Assembly: GCF_964204865.1 (NCBI RefSeq) | Contig: NC_135259.1 | Coordinates: forward strand, 15,324,974-15,388,973 | Reading direction: 5' to 3' | Length of the DNA: 64,000 nt | Source of the DNA: Styela clava | Taxonomy: Eukaryota > Chordata > Ascidiacea > Stolidobranchia > Styelidae | Shown here: piece after piece, positions 23,769 through 34,377 of the stretch | Numbering within the stretch: position 1 is the stretch's first letter | Layout: each line of letters opens with the position of its first letter | The notes under the pieces: generated by a model | Database searches by the model: none | What the model was told of the DNA's origin: nothing | The model's input: only the letters and a program-made list of their open reading frames with translations | Position numbers and translations under genes: made by a program

Positions 23769-24581
23769 TAGGGCTGCCAACCGTCCCGGAATGGCCGGGA
23801 CAGTCCCGGAATCGACCTCTGGCGTCCCGTGTCCCGGGCTGAGCTACGGTTGTCCCGGAATTTTCTGACAACCAAGGCGTCCTGAAATCGAAGTCAATGT
23901 AAGCGTGTGGGCGTCGTTTGAAACTAGAAACGGAAAAACTCAAAAAAAAAATCCCGTGAGATTTGGAGATTTCTTTAAAATTTAGTCATTAAAATAGCGG
24001 TTTGTTTAACGTTTTGTGTTTATTGTTTATATTGCACAGCTAGTGCATCCTATTCCTGTATTCAGTCAGTTTTCAGGCTCGCATAGCTTTCTACATTAGG
24101 ACGCCTTGCTGACAGCTCTTTGTCTTAGCGAGAGTTCATCGATTATTATATTTCCGTAATGATTACAAATTTTAACATAAACTTTTGCCAGGAAATTAAA
24201 ATAAAATTTTATTTGTAGAAATTACCAAAGATAATAACAAAGATCTTCTTAAAGTGGCGAAATCACAAGAAAATTTAAATACCAGAAAGACTGATTTTTT
24301 GTTAAATAATTAAATCTATTTCGCAAAAGTTGTACAATTTCCCCGGTGTTTTTGCATTTATGCCTCAAAGAGTCAACACTTCCCAGTTTCTTTGAATATG
24401 ATAAAATTATTTAAAGGCTTAAAGTTTATAAAAATAACGCTGTACGATCATCAATCTTTGACGCGCAGCACGCACCGCTTCTTTTGATGACTTTCGTGTT
24501 TCGCAAGCTTCTGTTGCATCTATTTACAAATTCAAGACATAAAAGTGTCCCGGAATGGTTTAAAACAAAGTGGCAACCCTA
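23769..24581. mobile_element. hAT-like element with GTCCCGG-rich ends
   Basis: The left end TAGGGCTGCCAACCGTCCCG and the right end TCCCGG...AAGTGGCAACCCTA are inverted. The left subterminal region repeats GGGACAGTCCCGG-like words. The flanks share CACTA. It lies directly beside the 23241-23760 element, and the site is empty in arm 1. About 813 bp. Confidence 0.75.
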
Positions 24582-24956
24582 CACTAGGAATGTAGTTTTT
24601 AGAACTACACTTCATCGGAGTAACCCCACTGACTCCTTAAAAGGTCTAATAGATAGTAATGCTAAATATTCGTATATTGCAGAGTTGCACGATTCAATTG
24701 ATCTAAATAACAGATAACGAAATACACTTAATACGCAACTATATATCGTATGTGATGAAGACAAATTCCTAACTAACAGAGAACGATAGCTATCTATGGA
24801 AAACTGATTCATAAACAGATTGCTTATTTTTCAATTAATATAAAAATTATCGCCTTAGGACAGCATATGAAGCCTGGTGCTATTTATTTTCTTCGTCAAT
24901 TTTGTCCTTCTCGCAAAAGTATCCGTGTTTCATCTATCATTTTGTCGCGGCAAGCG

Positions 24957-27127
24957 CTACATATCTGTGTTTAATCTGTTATAATTCGGTCTAACAAAAA
25001 AAAGAACCAAGACAGATATTGCACATATAACAAGGACAGTACTGACTGCAGCAAGAGCTCCGTAATTCTGCAAAATATATCGAATACCAGAACTGAGCAG
25101 AAATAATCCCATTTCAGTCACAAAGTAGTGTGATGTCACTAATACAATCTTGTCCACCGGATATGTTGTTTCAATCATAAATTCTATAAGTGTAACGGTA
25201 GAAATCATTTGGAGAATCATGTTCACTGGATATAAGACAGCAAGACAAACAAAATTTCTGAAGCCATGACCAGCGACGATTCCTGCACAAGCTATGGTTA
25301 AGCCAATGTGAGCTGTAGAAAATGAAAGATGCTATTTGAGGCATTGGTTTTACATGCGATACGTCTGCCATCAATGGGAATCAGCGGGAAACGAACGCAT
25401 TCACCTCCAGTAAGCAGGCTAGCGCTGCGCTACACAGAAACAACAGTAACGAGAACATGTTTGTGTATTATGCTTGCTTTGTGTCAGAATTGTTTATTGA
25501 CCAATATCACTTTTGGCTGACTTATCGGGACGGCGGGACAAAACGCTGAAAAGCGGGTCTGTCCCGCCTAAAGCGGGACGTATGGTAAGCCTACTCAAAT
25601 ATAAGATCTACATTTTTGATTTATACTAAACATTAGTTGTTAAAAAATTGCCTTGAAGCTGTAATATTATAAATGAATAATTAGATTCCATGACACTGAC
25701 TGTGCGCTTGGACTTGGTGTTCAATCATATTACGGTCTGATGGCGATTCGTCTCGGCCGAGGTCAGCTGTGTTGTATTATATCACTTTTACTGATATTGG
25801 TCAATAAACAATTCTGACACAAAGCAAAACATTACATCCCGGGACATTATTCCTTTTCGAAATACCTGTCAGTGTAAGCTCCTTGAATTTCTTTGTTTTG
25901 TCTATTATCTTTCCAACTGCAATTGAAGCAGGAACAGAAGCCAACAATCCGATTAGGCGAATTCCAGCTACTTCATCGTCAGTGATGTGGCTGAATGTTT
26001 CCAGGAAAACAGATGCAACCAATATTTTTGTTATGGTCGCGACTGAAAGAGCAAGCAAGTGGGCTAGTGTAAGGATAGAGTAATCGCGATTACGATGCAC
26101 GTTTACAATAAGCTTGATGTTTGAAATCAGCATTTCAGTAATTGGTGATTTTTGATTGGTTTTCTGTTTCAAAATGTATTGTTGTGATGCACTCGGAGGA
26201 CTAGGTGGATGGTCTGCCAGATAAAACCAGGACAATATGCCTGTTATTAAATGTAGAAACGCAATGCCACCGTTTACAATGAGAAATACCCATTTAACTT
26301 TCCAAAAAGCAGATTCGAGTTTAGTCGCTGCTAGTGAACCAATTATGAATGGTAATACTCCAGCTGCTGCTGCTTGTCCCAGAGACCACGATGCCCAAAA
26401 CACTCCAACGACCGTTGCTGATTCGTGCGCCGGAAACCAATTTGCAGGGAGTGAAATTTGAATTACGAAGTTGATCGCAGACGAAATTCCGAAAAATGTT
26501 TGACCGCCCAATGCGACATAGAACCATTTTCTAAAATAGACATAACATTTTTCATAGTTACCAATACAAGACTAGAGAAAGATATTTGTTACGTGTAATT
26601 TAGTCTTGTGCAATTTATTTGTGGAATACGGCGTTTGTGTATTTAGTATTTTATTTATTTTTCGGGTATACGAATTGGCTGCCAAACAATGCCACGTCCT
26701 CATATCCGAAGTAGATCTATCGCGAAAAGATTGAGATTTATCATTTTTACATATTATGATATAATAGTGGAACTTTCATTAATTGTAGGAAAACGACGTG
26801 TCATTTTTGCAATAAAATACCAACTAACCTGTTGCTGAAACCGATTGCTCCAACTATTGAGCCTATTAGTGTACAGGCGATCGTTGAAAGAATTTGATTT
26901 CTCAAGCTGAAATTGTCTTTGAATAAAGCCAGCATAGGAAGGCTAACAGCAGTCATAAATATTGCCCATGTCGCGAGAAGGTCGATAAAAAATGGCGTGG
27001 TTTGGAAATAAGCCGTGATAACGTTATTTATACCGGCATAGCAGTACGTCATGAAAACAACGCTAAATACATTAATCGAAGTTATTGTCATAAAAACCCA
27101 CCGAGCAGAATATACACGATACTCCAT
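24957..27127 (-). CDS. FLVCR/SLC49-like transporter, copy C (3 exons, 439 aa)
   Basis: On the minus strand exon 1 is 27127-26829, exon 2 is 26530-25866 and exon 3 is 25312-24957, with lengths 299, 665 and 356 and phases as in copy A, giving 440 codons with stop. The protein keeps all 12 predicted helices and the same NWFPAHESAT and GVFWASWSLGQAAAAG segments. The C-terminus stops at RLNTDM, earlier than in copy A, because a TAG and a 10-bp net difference precede the old tail (the DKMIDETR frame is still visible downstream but is out of frame). Intron 2 contains a hAT-end fragment and an inverted piece of itself. Probably functional. The substrate is unknown. Confidence 0.85.
25529..25597 (-). 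mobile_element. Terminal fragment of a GTCCCG-type hAT in intron 2 of copy C
   Basis: Read on the minus strand it begins TAGGCTTACCATACGTCCCG and continues with GGCGGGACAGACCCG, closely resembling the ends of the 23769-24581 element. Only one end was found. Copy B's intron lacks it. Confidence 0.6.
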
Positions 27128-27938
27128 GTCAGCTTCTATCTGAATTATCAATAATATTAATCACTATTAAATCTTAGAGATTGACAGAGATGCCATATCA
27201 CTTACAGTACAGTGAGTACACGAAGGCAATTAAAAACCTTTCAACGCGCAAATTGATTAAGAACTAAAATCATTGAAAAATCGGTGCCTATAAATGTACA
27301 CTATAATAATAAGGGGGCATGTTAGACAAATAAAATCTGAGAGTTAGAGATCTAATAACGGGAAAAGCCAGACTAGTTTGACAAAAAATCAAATCAGGTG
27401 TCATTGCCTCAGCTAGTGATGCCGACTAGAAGCAACCATGAATCTTTTGATTGAATCAGTCAAGCTCTCTTTCGTCATCCGAACCTTGTATATCCGTAAT
27501 CCCCTAAATATTTAAATGTAAAACCTCAAATATAAGCCACAATACCCTTAACACTTTGTATTGAATGCATTTCGACGCTTGACCACAGAAAAATTCTGCT
27601 TACGCTATGCTATATAGTGCTTATTTTAACTTAAGAGTCTTTTCGCTAGTTAGCGGGTTTACAACTTGGTTAACATGTTTCATGATTAATAACATTTAAC
27701 AAACTGCAATTTGAAAGTACTGAGAGATAATTTAAGCCTAGTATATTGCTACTCTGTTGTGACTAAATTTTAATATTTGAAACTGAACTAAGTCTCCTTG
27801 CAAAAAATGAGAATTGAGTTTTTTCATTTGCACTAATTTTCGGAAACCCATTTAAAACTGACGAAATTCTAGCAAAACAACGTAAACGAGCTAATGTTTA
27901 AAACCACGCTTGAAACTCTGTCTAGAGTAGACTCTAGA

Positions 27939-29225
27939 CAGGCCTAGGCAAGTTGCGGCCGCGGCAACGTTTCATCCGGCCGGCGAGCAGGTTTCTATAA
28001 CTAGATCTATCCTAAAAATATTTTTTTTATTTCCATATAAATATAGCATATACGTTAACTGTGAACAAAATGAAATTTTTAGGATAATGAAAATGTCGCT
28101 AATAACGTTCGACTAATCTTTTTTTTTAAATCGCCGATTGTTTTCGTCAGCGTGATGTGTTTAGACCGTAAAAACCTTTACGTAGTTGAGTACTTTCCCA
28201 AAATCACAAATTTCGCTCAACATATTTATATGTCTTGCATACGGAACTGTGAAACCAAGGAGAAAATCTAGGTATTATGTAATTATGGGCGACGAAATGC
28301 TAAAAATATTTAAAGGAGTAAATCTGCAAGCAACCAAAATCTAGATTAAAGAGAGGCACTTTGAAACATGAACAGAAACAGGTTTTGATTCAGAAGGCTT
28401 GCGACAGATTAATAACGCTGTGGTAGAAATTGGTAACTGAAAAATATCTGGTGCCCACGGCACACATTTTAATTGGATGGCCGAGTGCATCGCATTTCGT
28501 GCGCGCGATGTAGGCCTACCTTTTGATCAATTCTAAAACTACCGACGGGCCTGATACATAAGATAACTAATGTAAAGTAAATTCAATCAATTTTCATGAT
28601 ACTAAAATGAATTTTACTCGGTATGGTTTTATCGCAGACGTGGTGATTTTTCTAATGATAAAATCTTTAAAACAGAGCTAAGTCAGGGTTGCAAGAACAG
28701 ATCAGATTTGCCGAATTCACGAAATCGCAAAACACGAATAACAATAATGTGGCAATTTACCTCACATTTTTATGTCCGCGCAATGCGGTGGTATTTCAGA
28801 GCAATAATGTTTAAATTTCTCCAAAGCAAACGCGGGTTAAGTTGAAAACAATAAAGCGTGACATTTTAAATAACACGTATCGCAAAAATTGGTTTCAAAA
28901 CTAAGTATATTCCGGCAGTTTATCTCACATTTTTATTATGTTTATCTCACTATTCAGCATTAATGATAAAATTCGGCATTGTTATGCAAGCGTGCCGTTT
29001 CTCTGATCCAATGTATAGTCTCGAAATCGCGAGGTTTATGTTTTTATCTAGTTTTGATAATCGTGGTTTACAATAGCTGTGTACAACAGATATAGTACTT
29101 TGTTGGTATTTAAATGTGTGATAAAATACAATAAAACGCGCAATTGACTATACTTAGTCCGGCCCGCCACTACATTTTGAATATTTAATGTTGCCCGATT
29201 GCCCAAAAACAATTGCCCAGCCCTG
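27939..29225. mobile_element. hAT element in arm 2
   Basis: The left end CAGGCCTAGGCAAGTTGCGG and the right end CAATTGCCCAGCCCTG are inverted, with GGCCGGCGAG and GTCCGGCCCGCC subterminal words. CTCTAGA is present at both flanks. The equivalent place in arm 1 (near 5610) reads TTTTACTCAAGCATGG without the element. About 1.29 kb; no intact transposase frame. Confidence 0.7.
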
Positions 29226-29717
29226 CTCTAGAGTAAAAAAAATATCTGACCGACTGTTGAAATATCAATTGTTACGTCACCGTTGACATCCTTCAATAAA
29301 CACGGAAGGCCATCCTAGGAGAAACATCTATTACTATGGAAGCGATAGACGGAACAAAAGTAAAATTGACGAGAAAAAATACTGGCGTGGTGATATAAAA
29401 CGGCAGCATGAAAGTAATCCGTTACGTATCCCGATTAAATCAAGACCATGTTCATTTGTTTGATTCCTTATGTTACTGTTGCTATTAAATTGTTTTGTAT
29501 ACATGCTGAAATTTTTATTTTACGAAAAGGGGAACCACTGCCTTATACTCAACTTCAAAAATGACTTGGGGGTTGAACAAATTATAAATCTTTGTAATAG
29601 GCTACATGAGGATGAATAACTCAAAGGTCAGGTAAGAGTAAAATTGTGTATAAATGTTATTAAAATCATTAAACTAAGCAACAAACATACCTGTATACAT
29701 TACGTGCTGCCCCTTTG

Positions 29718-29734
29718 CCCCCCCCCCCCCCCCC
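29718..29734. repeat. Poly-C tract (17 C)
   Basis: An uninterrupted run of 17 C in AT-rich sequence, part of arm 2 and not seen in arm 1. Confidence 0.9.
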
Positions 29735-30374
29735 TCTAGACACACCCCTGGATGCAACCAAAAAAGTTTCTACATCAAGCGGCCTGTTTTGATATATGTA
29801 CAAGCCAGTATCTGATGATCTGATGACTTAATACTTGTGAGATGATTGACAAAATTAATTTTATACTAAGCTTATATTGTAATTGAATATACAACACAAC
29901 GATATCTCAATAAACTATGGTATTTAATACTGAGTAATTCGTCACGAAAACAATGGGACATGCGCACGAGCCTGCTCTACATACGTACATGACGAAAAAG
30001 AGAACGTACTATCTTTTGCATTGAATGAAATACCTCTTTTTCACCAGACACTTTCTTACTCATTAATTCAAAGTAACACCGGATTCGCTGAAAGCAGCAT
30101 GACTGATGGATAACTATTTCCTAAGTTCACAACATTTTACGGAAGCACTTGAATTTCAATGACGCCCAAAACCTCGATCGATCTATTTTTATGAATCGAG
30201 AGAGACCACTGCACAGCCTGATAGTGCTGCCCCGTTCCCATTTTAGGTTTGGATAAAGATGACCTTTACTTTCAAAACTGTAACATGATGTAATCACGTA
30301 GGGAGTTGGAGTTGGGTCGTCCGGTCTGTTAATCCTCTACTCTCAGGGTGACAGCACATATGCGCTGCTGAAAT

Positions 30375-30580
30375 TTGCACCCATTGATATTTGCGCATAC
30401 TGATATTTTGACTTACAGAAGAAAGTCGCACCCATTGTATTCCCAAAATTTGCTACCAATGGTATATCCACCCAATAACATACGGTCGCACGCGCCGATT
30501 AATATTTATAAATACGTACATTCGCTATACTGGCATTTGCCACTATGGATATTTGCATCCACGGTCATTTTAACCCACCA
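30375..30580 (+). repeat. MITE family 2 copy
   Basis: Shares CACTATGGATATTTGCATCC-type and GCACCCATT words with 14105-14290. It lies just outside arm 2. Confidence 0.6.
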
Positions 30581-30599
30581 CTATTTCTGAAGAGGAAAC

Positions 30600-30960
30600 G
30601 TTTTCACTCTCAGTTTTCCCACATCGACAGTCGAAAATTTGGGTTGCGGATTCACTAATTTATTTAAATATTTACATTACGCCTCTTCTCTGTTTGTGAG
30701 ATAACACATTTCTCGTACCGAACGCAAAATCGCACATGTGTTGAAAGACACTTGCGGAACCGCATTGAAGATGTTCACGAACAAAATAATTACGTCACGT
30801 TTATGAAAACAACCAGCGATCATAACAACATTCGACCATAGGAAACGCGTTATTGTTATTGATTTCTTAAGTCTTCCGAAAGATGACGGCGTTACTGATC
30901 CGGTCCGCAATCGTGATTCCTCGTAGTCATCTGATCATTTATGACAGAGTTTGGCGGCCG
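30600..30960. other. Gene-free stretch
   Basis: A 77-codon minus-strand frame (30677-30910) has no motif I recognise. No repeat ends are seen. Confidence 0.35.
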
Positions 30961-31494
30961 TTCACAAGGTGCACAGTGAGTATCATGGCATCTAAATGTT
31001 TTTATACTAATTTGAGTCGTTAGATACCACCATATCGCAACTCCAGGTAGCAAATACATAATACCTAACACAAAATATTAAGTAAGAATCGAATTAGCAA
31101 AAAAATGAGTAAAAAAGTAAAATGACTAAAAAAGTAAATCGCCGTTGATCATCGCTTCAAAAATTTCGTTTGTCTTACTGTCTTATATCCAGTGGTCATG
31201 ATTCTTCAAATGTTTTCTAACATTACAAATACTGGATTCGTGATCGAAACAAAATATCAGATGGACAAGATTATATTGATGACACCACACTTCAGGACTG
31301 AAATGGGATTTTTTTTTTTCTGCTGATTGCTGGTATTCGATATTCGAACTATGGAGTTCTTGCTGCCATCAATTTTGTCCTTGTCATATGTACAATATTA
31401 GACCGCATTCGATTAAACCCAGATATGGATAAAAAGCGATTTCCGCAAAAAAAAAAATGAAACAAGAATGCTTCTGCGAAGGGGAGGAAATTGA
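30961..31494 (+). pseudogene. Transporter copy D: degraded intron 2 plus last exon
   Basis: 30961-31080 resembles intron 2 of copies B and C (AAGGTGCACAGTGAGTATCATGG). 31138-31494 aligns with exon 3: frames read HRFKNFVCLTVLYPVVMILQ, then IETKYQMDKIILMTPHF. A T-run near 31310-31320 breaks the frame, a stop follows, and parts of the last helix are missing. Exons 1 and 2 were not found nearby, so this is a truncated pseudogene in opposite orientation to copy C. Confidence 0.8.
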
Positions 31495-31499
31495 ATAGT

Positions 31500-32310
31500 T
31501 TTCAATCCTTTGCATGATATATGACTATTTTGTATTATGGAGAATTTCACTTCTTGTAAGACAAGCTAATTTTAAGTGGTCCCAAAAGATGTGCGGTTCC
31601 AACTGAAGTAAGAAACGAAAATTATAAAAGGAATGTTAAAACAGAACAACAAATGTTTTGTAATTACCCACATAATTGATCACATATAGATGCAAAACCT
31701 TGCATCAAATCCCTTTTACAACTTCTAGTCACAATAATTACAAACTGGTACTGAAACTTGGTATTGCTCTGTATTCAGATTTATAATTAAACTATTTCAT
31801 GACTTCTCGACCTTTTTAACCGATACCATTCACTGTCACTTAGATATATAATCAGATACACCCTGATTGCTGAAAGTATAAAATGGTTTAAATTAGTCAA
31901 GTTAAAATGGATTCCAATAGCGAGGTACCACCGTAACCTGATTGTTTTATGACATCATATACGGTAATCTTCATAACTACGGCAACTTAATGTAAACGGT
32001 TAACAACAAAAATTAAAAAACAAAAGATTCTGCTACGAGAAATAAGTTCAGTTATTCATGTTGAAACTAAGTCGATTTAACGTAATCACTGAATATTTCA
32101 TAAAAAATAAATTTGGGTCGTCACCACCCTCTCTTCAGATGTGAAATACAATGTTATATACTGAAGTTCTGAAAATGCACACATGTAAGAAGATAATTTG
32201 GGAAGTTCACACATTTATATTGCACTATTATCAAATATACTGGAATGTATTGGGGCTGTTACGATTCATATGGCTTTGTTTTTTATGTTTAAAGTATCCA
32301 AAGTCCTTAA
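31500..32310. other. Gene-free stretch
   Basis: AT-rich. No exon or element end recognised. Confidence 0.4.
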
Positions 32311-32313
32311 CTA

Positions 32314-32699
32314 CCGTGTTTCCTCTGAAAATAATACTGGGTCTCATTTCAATTTTCTTCCGAAAAATAACACTAGGGCTTATTTTCGGGGGATGTCTTA
32401 TACTCTCATTTATCAAAAACAAAATTACAAAGTAGAGAAATATGAGATTTTTAAATATACAAAATACGAAAACCGAATCAATTTACCTATAAATAACGCG
32501 TTTAATTCAAAATTTTATTCAAAATAACTACAAAACATATATTATTATCAATCATTTAAAACGTGTAGGAAAGTTTTTTTGCTATAGAATAAGTCAAACG
32601 AAAATTTCGCGTTAATGACTATGTCATATTTTAAGGGGAGGGCTTATATTAAAATCATTTTTAAAATTCAGACTAGGTCTTATTTTCGGGGAAACACCG
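32314..32699. mobile_element. MITE with CCGTGTTTCC ends and TA target duplication
   Basis: The left end is CCGTGTTTCCTCTGAAAATA and the right end read inward CGGTGTTTCCCCGAAAATAA. The next words (ACTGGGTCT and ACCTAGTCT; GGGCTTATTTTCGGGGG) are also shared. TA flanks both sides (32312-32313 and 32700-32701), as in Tc1/mariner-type or related elements. 386 bp with no transposase. Confidence 0.85.
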
Positions 32700-32881
32700 T
32701 ATTTGAACTTAAAGTGTGAACCATGATCTTAAAGAGAAATGGGATTGGCGGGAATATACCGACATGAATCCACTTGGACACATACGTAATGTGAACACGA
32801 AGCAATTTGTCTCAAACGGAGGTTTTAAAGATTGCCCGACTGCCGGTAACGTGAACTTTTGCGGTATTGTATTTAACTTAT

Positions 32882-33681
32882 GGGCCATTCCAAGCAAAAG
32901 TTGAATTCCATCAATTTTTTAAAAAGTGTAGTGAAATTATTTTTTTTTTACTTTTGATATCAAAAGACATTGGAATTTTATTGGACTGCATTCATTTCAT
33001 TGAACAATTTAAAATTTCACCCAGGTTTTTGATGGTTTTTAAAAAATGGCCTGAAATGTATAAATTTTGGTATAATTGACATATTTTGTGATGATTCCTG
33101 ACACAAAGTGTTTGATTGTGGGGTACAGTTTTTTCATATGGAATTGACGCACTGGATTTAAGTTAATAAAGTTTAAATGTTTGCAGTGCTGTAGAACATT
33201 TCTTCACCCATTTAACGATTTATTACCAGAATTTTAAGAGATGATAGATGCCGCTATTCCGAAGTGGAAAAATGTCCTGTAGTGTCACGTCCTGTAGTGT
33301 CACATACAATATGAACATTATTGGCATGGATTTACAGTGTTACATTAAGTAACTTGAGCAACACATAGAGGGGTAGTTCAGCTACTGCACCAGAAAATAT
33401 TATGGGCTCCTACTGTACCATCGCGAAAATTTACAGCACAACACAACGTACTGTTAGTGCATGGTGGATTTGCCGTCCTGTAGTGTCACGCTATATTTTA
33501 CTATATTTTTTTTATCTACCAAGTAAGGTTGGGTGTAACTTTTGTGCAATTTTTACATATTCAATAAAGCAACTGATTGGACAATGAAACAAAACATGTA
33601 GCTGAAAATGTGAAAAATATATTGAATCTAACAACATGCAAAATTTCTGGAATTGTCCCGTAGTGTCACTTGGAATAGCCC
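32882..33681. mobile_element. 800-bp TIR element with repeated subterminal motif
   Basis: Ends are GGGCCATTCCAAG and CTTGGAATAGCCC, flanked on both sides by TTAT. The word TCCTGTAGTGTCAC (or TCCCGTAGTGTCAC) occurs four times at about 33275, 33290, 33476 and 33656, the last abutting the right terminal repeat. No transposase frame was seen. Superfamily uncertain. Confidence 0.75.
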
Positions 33682-33689
33682 TTATATAA

Positions 33690-34370
33690 AATATAATTTA
33701 TTTGAATGCTATACTATATTAAGTGAGGGAATTTTTGACAGAGAATGCCTTCTTGGGATCCCGGGGTTTTATTGAAGTTGAACCTGATATTCCCTGCTAT
33801 TTATCATTCACTTTGCTGTAAACAACGGGACTTTTGTCGAACAGCTGTTATATCTTCGGCTTCAAAGTTTTCGTGACTTGCATGAGTTTATATTGGTTAT
33901 TCACAATTAAAACTGTATCCAATATTCAATTAATGGATTCGGAATAAATACGGCAACTTTGCCAACTAGGATTTACTAGCGTCTATGCATTATGATAATT
34001 TTGTATGACTGTAGTAGTTCTTGGTATTTCTGTGGTCGCCCGTAACTTTGCGCAAACGTGAGTAAAGCTTTGTTTCTTCTGAGTGAGTGTTACATACCTT
34101 TCCTCAGTATTACATACAGTTTAAAAAAGTCATGGAATTCTTCTTGCAGTAAAAAATTCAAGATGAATTAATATGCTTTTGTACGCTCTGATTTCTGTTG
34201 TATAATTTGAGTAATATACGCTCTCTTTCATAAATAAGCCTTACAAAAAATATACTTTACCGGTTCATCCCATTTCTAGGCCACTTTTCGGCCAAAAATT
34301 ATACATGGTGGAATGGATGTATATTATTGGGGTATTAAAAAAAAAATTGAAAGTAGAATATTTTAATTTT
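33690..34370. other. 3' flank of AMPD
   Basis: No exon seen. On the minus strand this is the region downstream of the AMPD stop. A clear AATAAA was not found close to the stop. Confidence 0.4.
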
Positions 34371-34377
34371 CCGTCTC

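Larger units (their letters stand above)
21963..30245 (-). repeat. Arm 2 of the large inverted segmental duplication
   Basis: Reverse complement of arm 1 (4141-14758) in a series of collinear blocks, carrying transporter copy C. It is shorter than arm 1 because each arm has its own insertions: this arm uniquely carries the elements at 22477-23080, 23241-23760, 23769-24581 and 27939-29225. The outer edge is GTTCCCATTT at 30245 and the inner edge ATCGCAAT near 21963. Confidence 0.8.
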
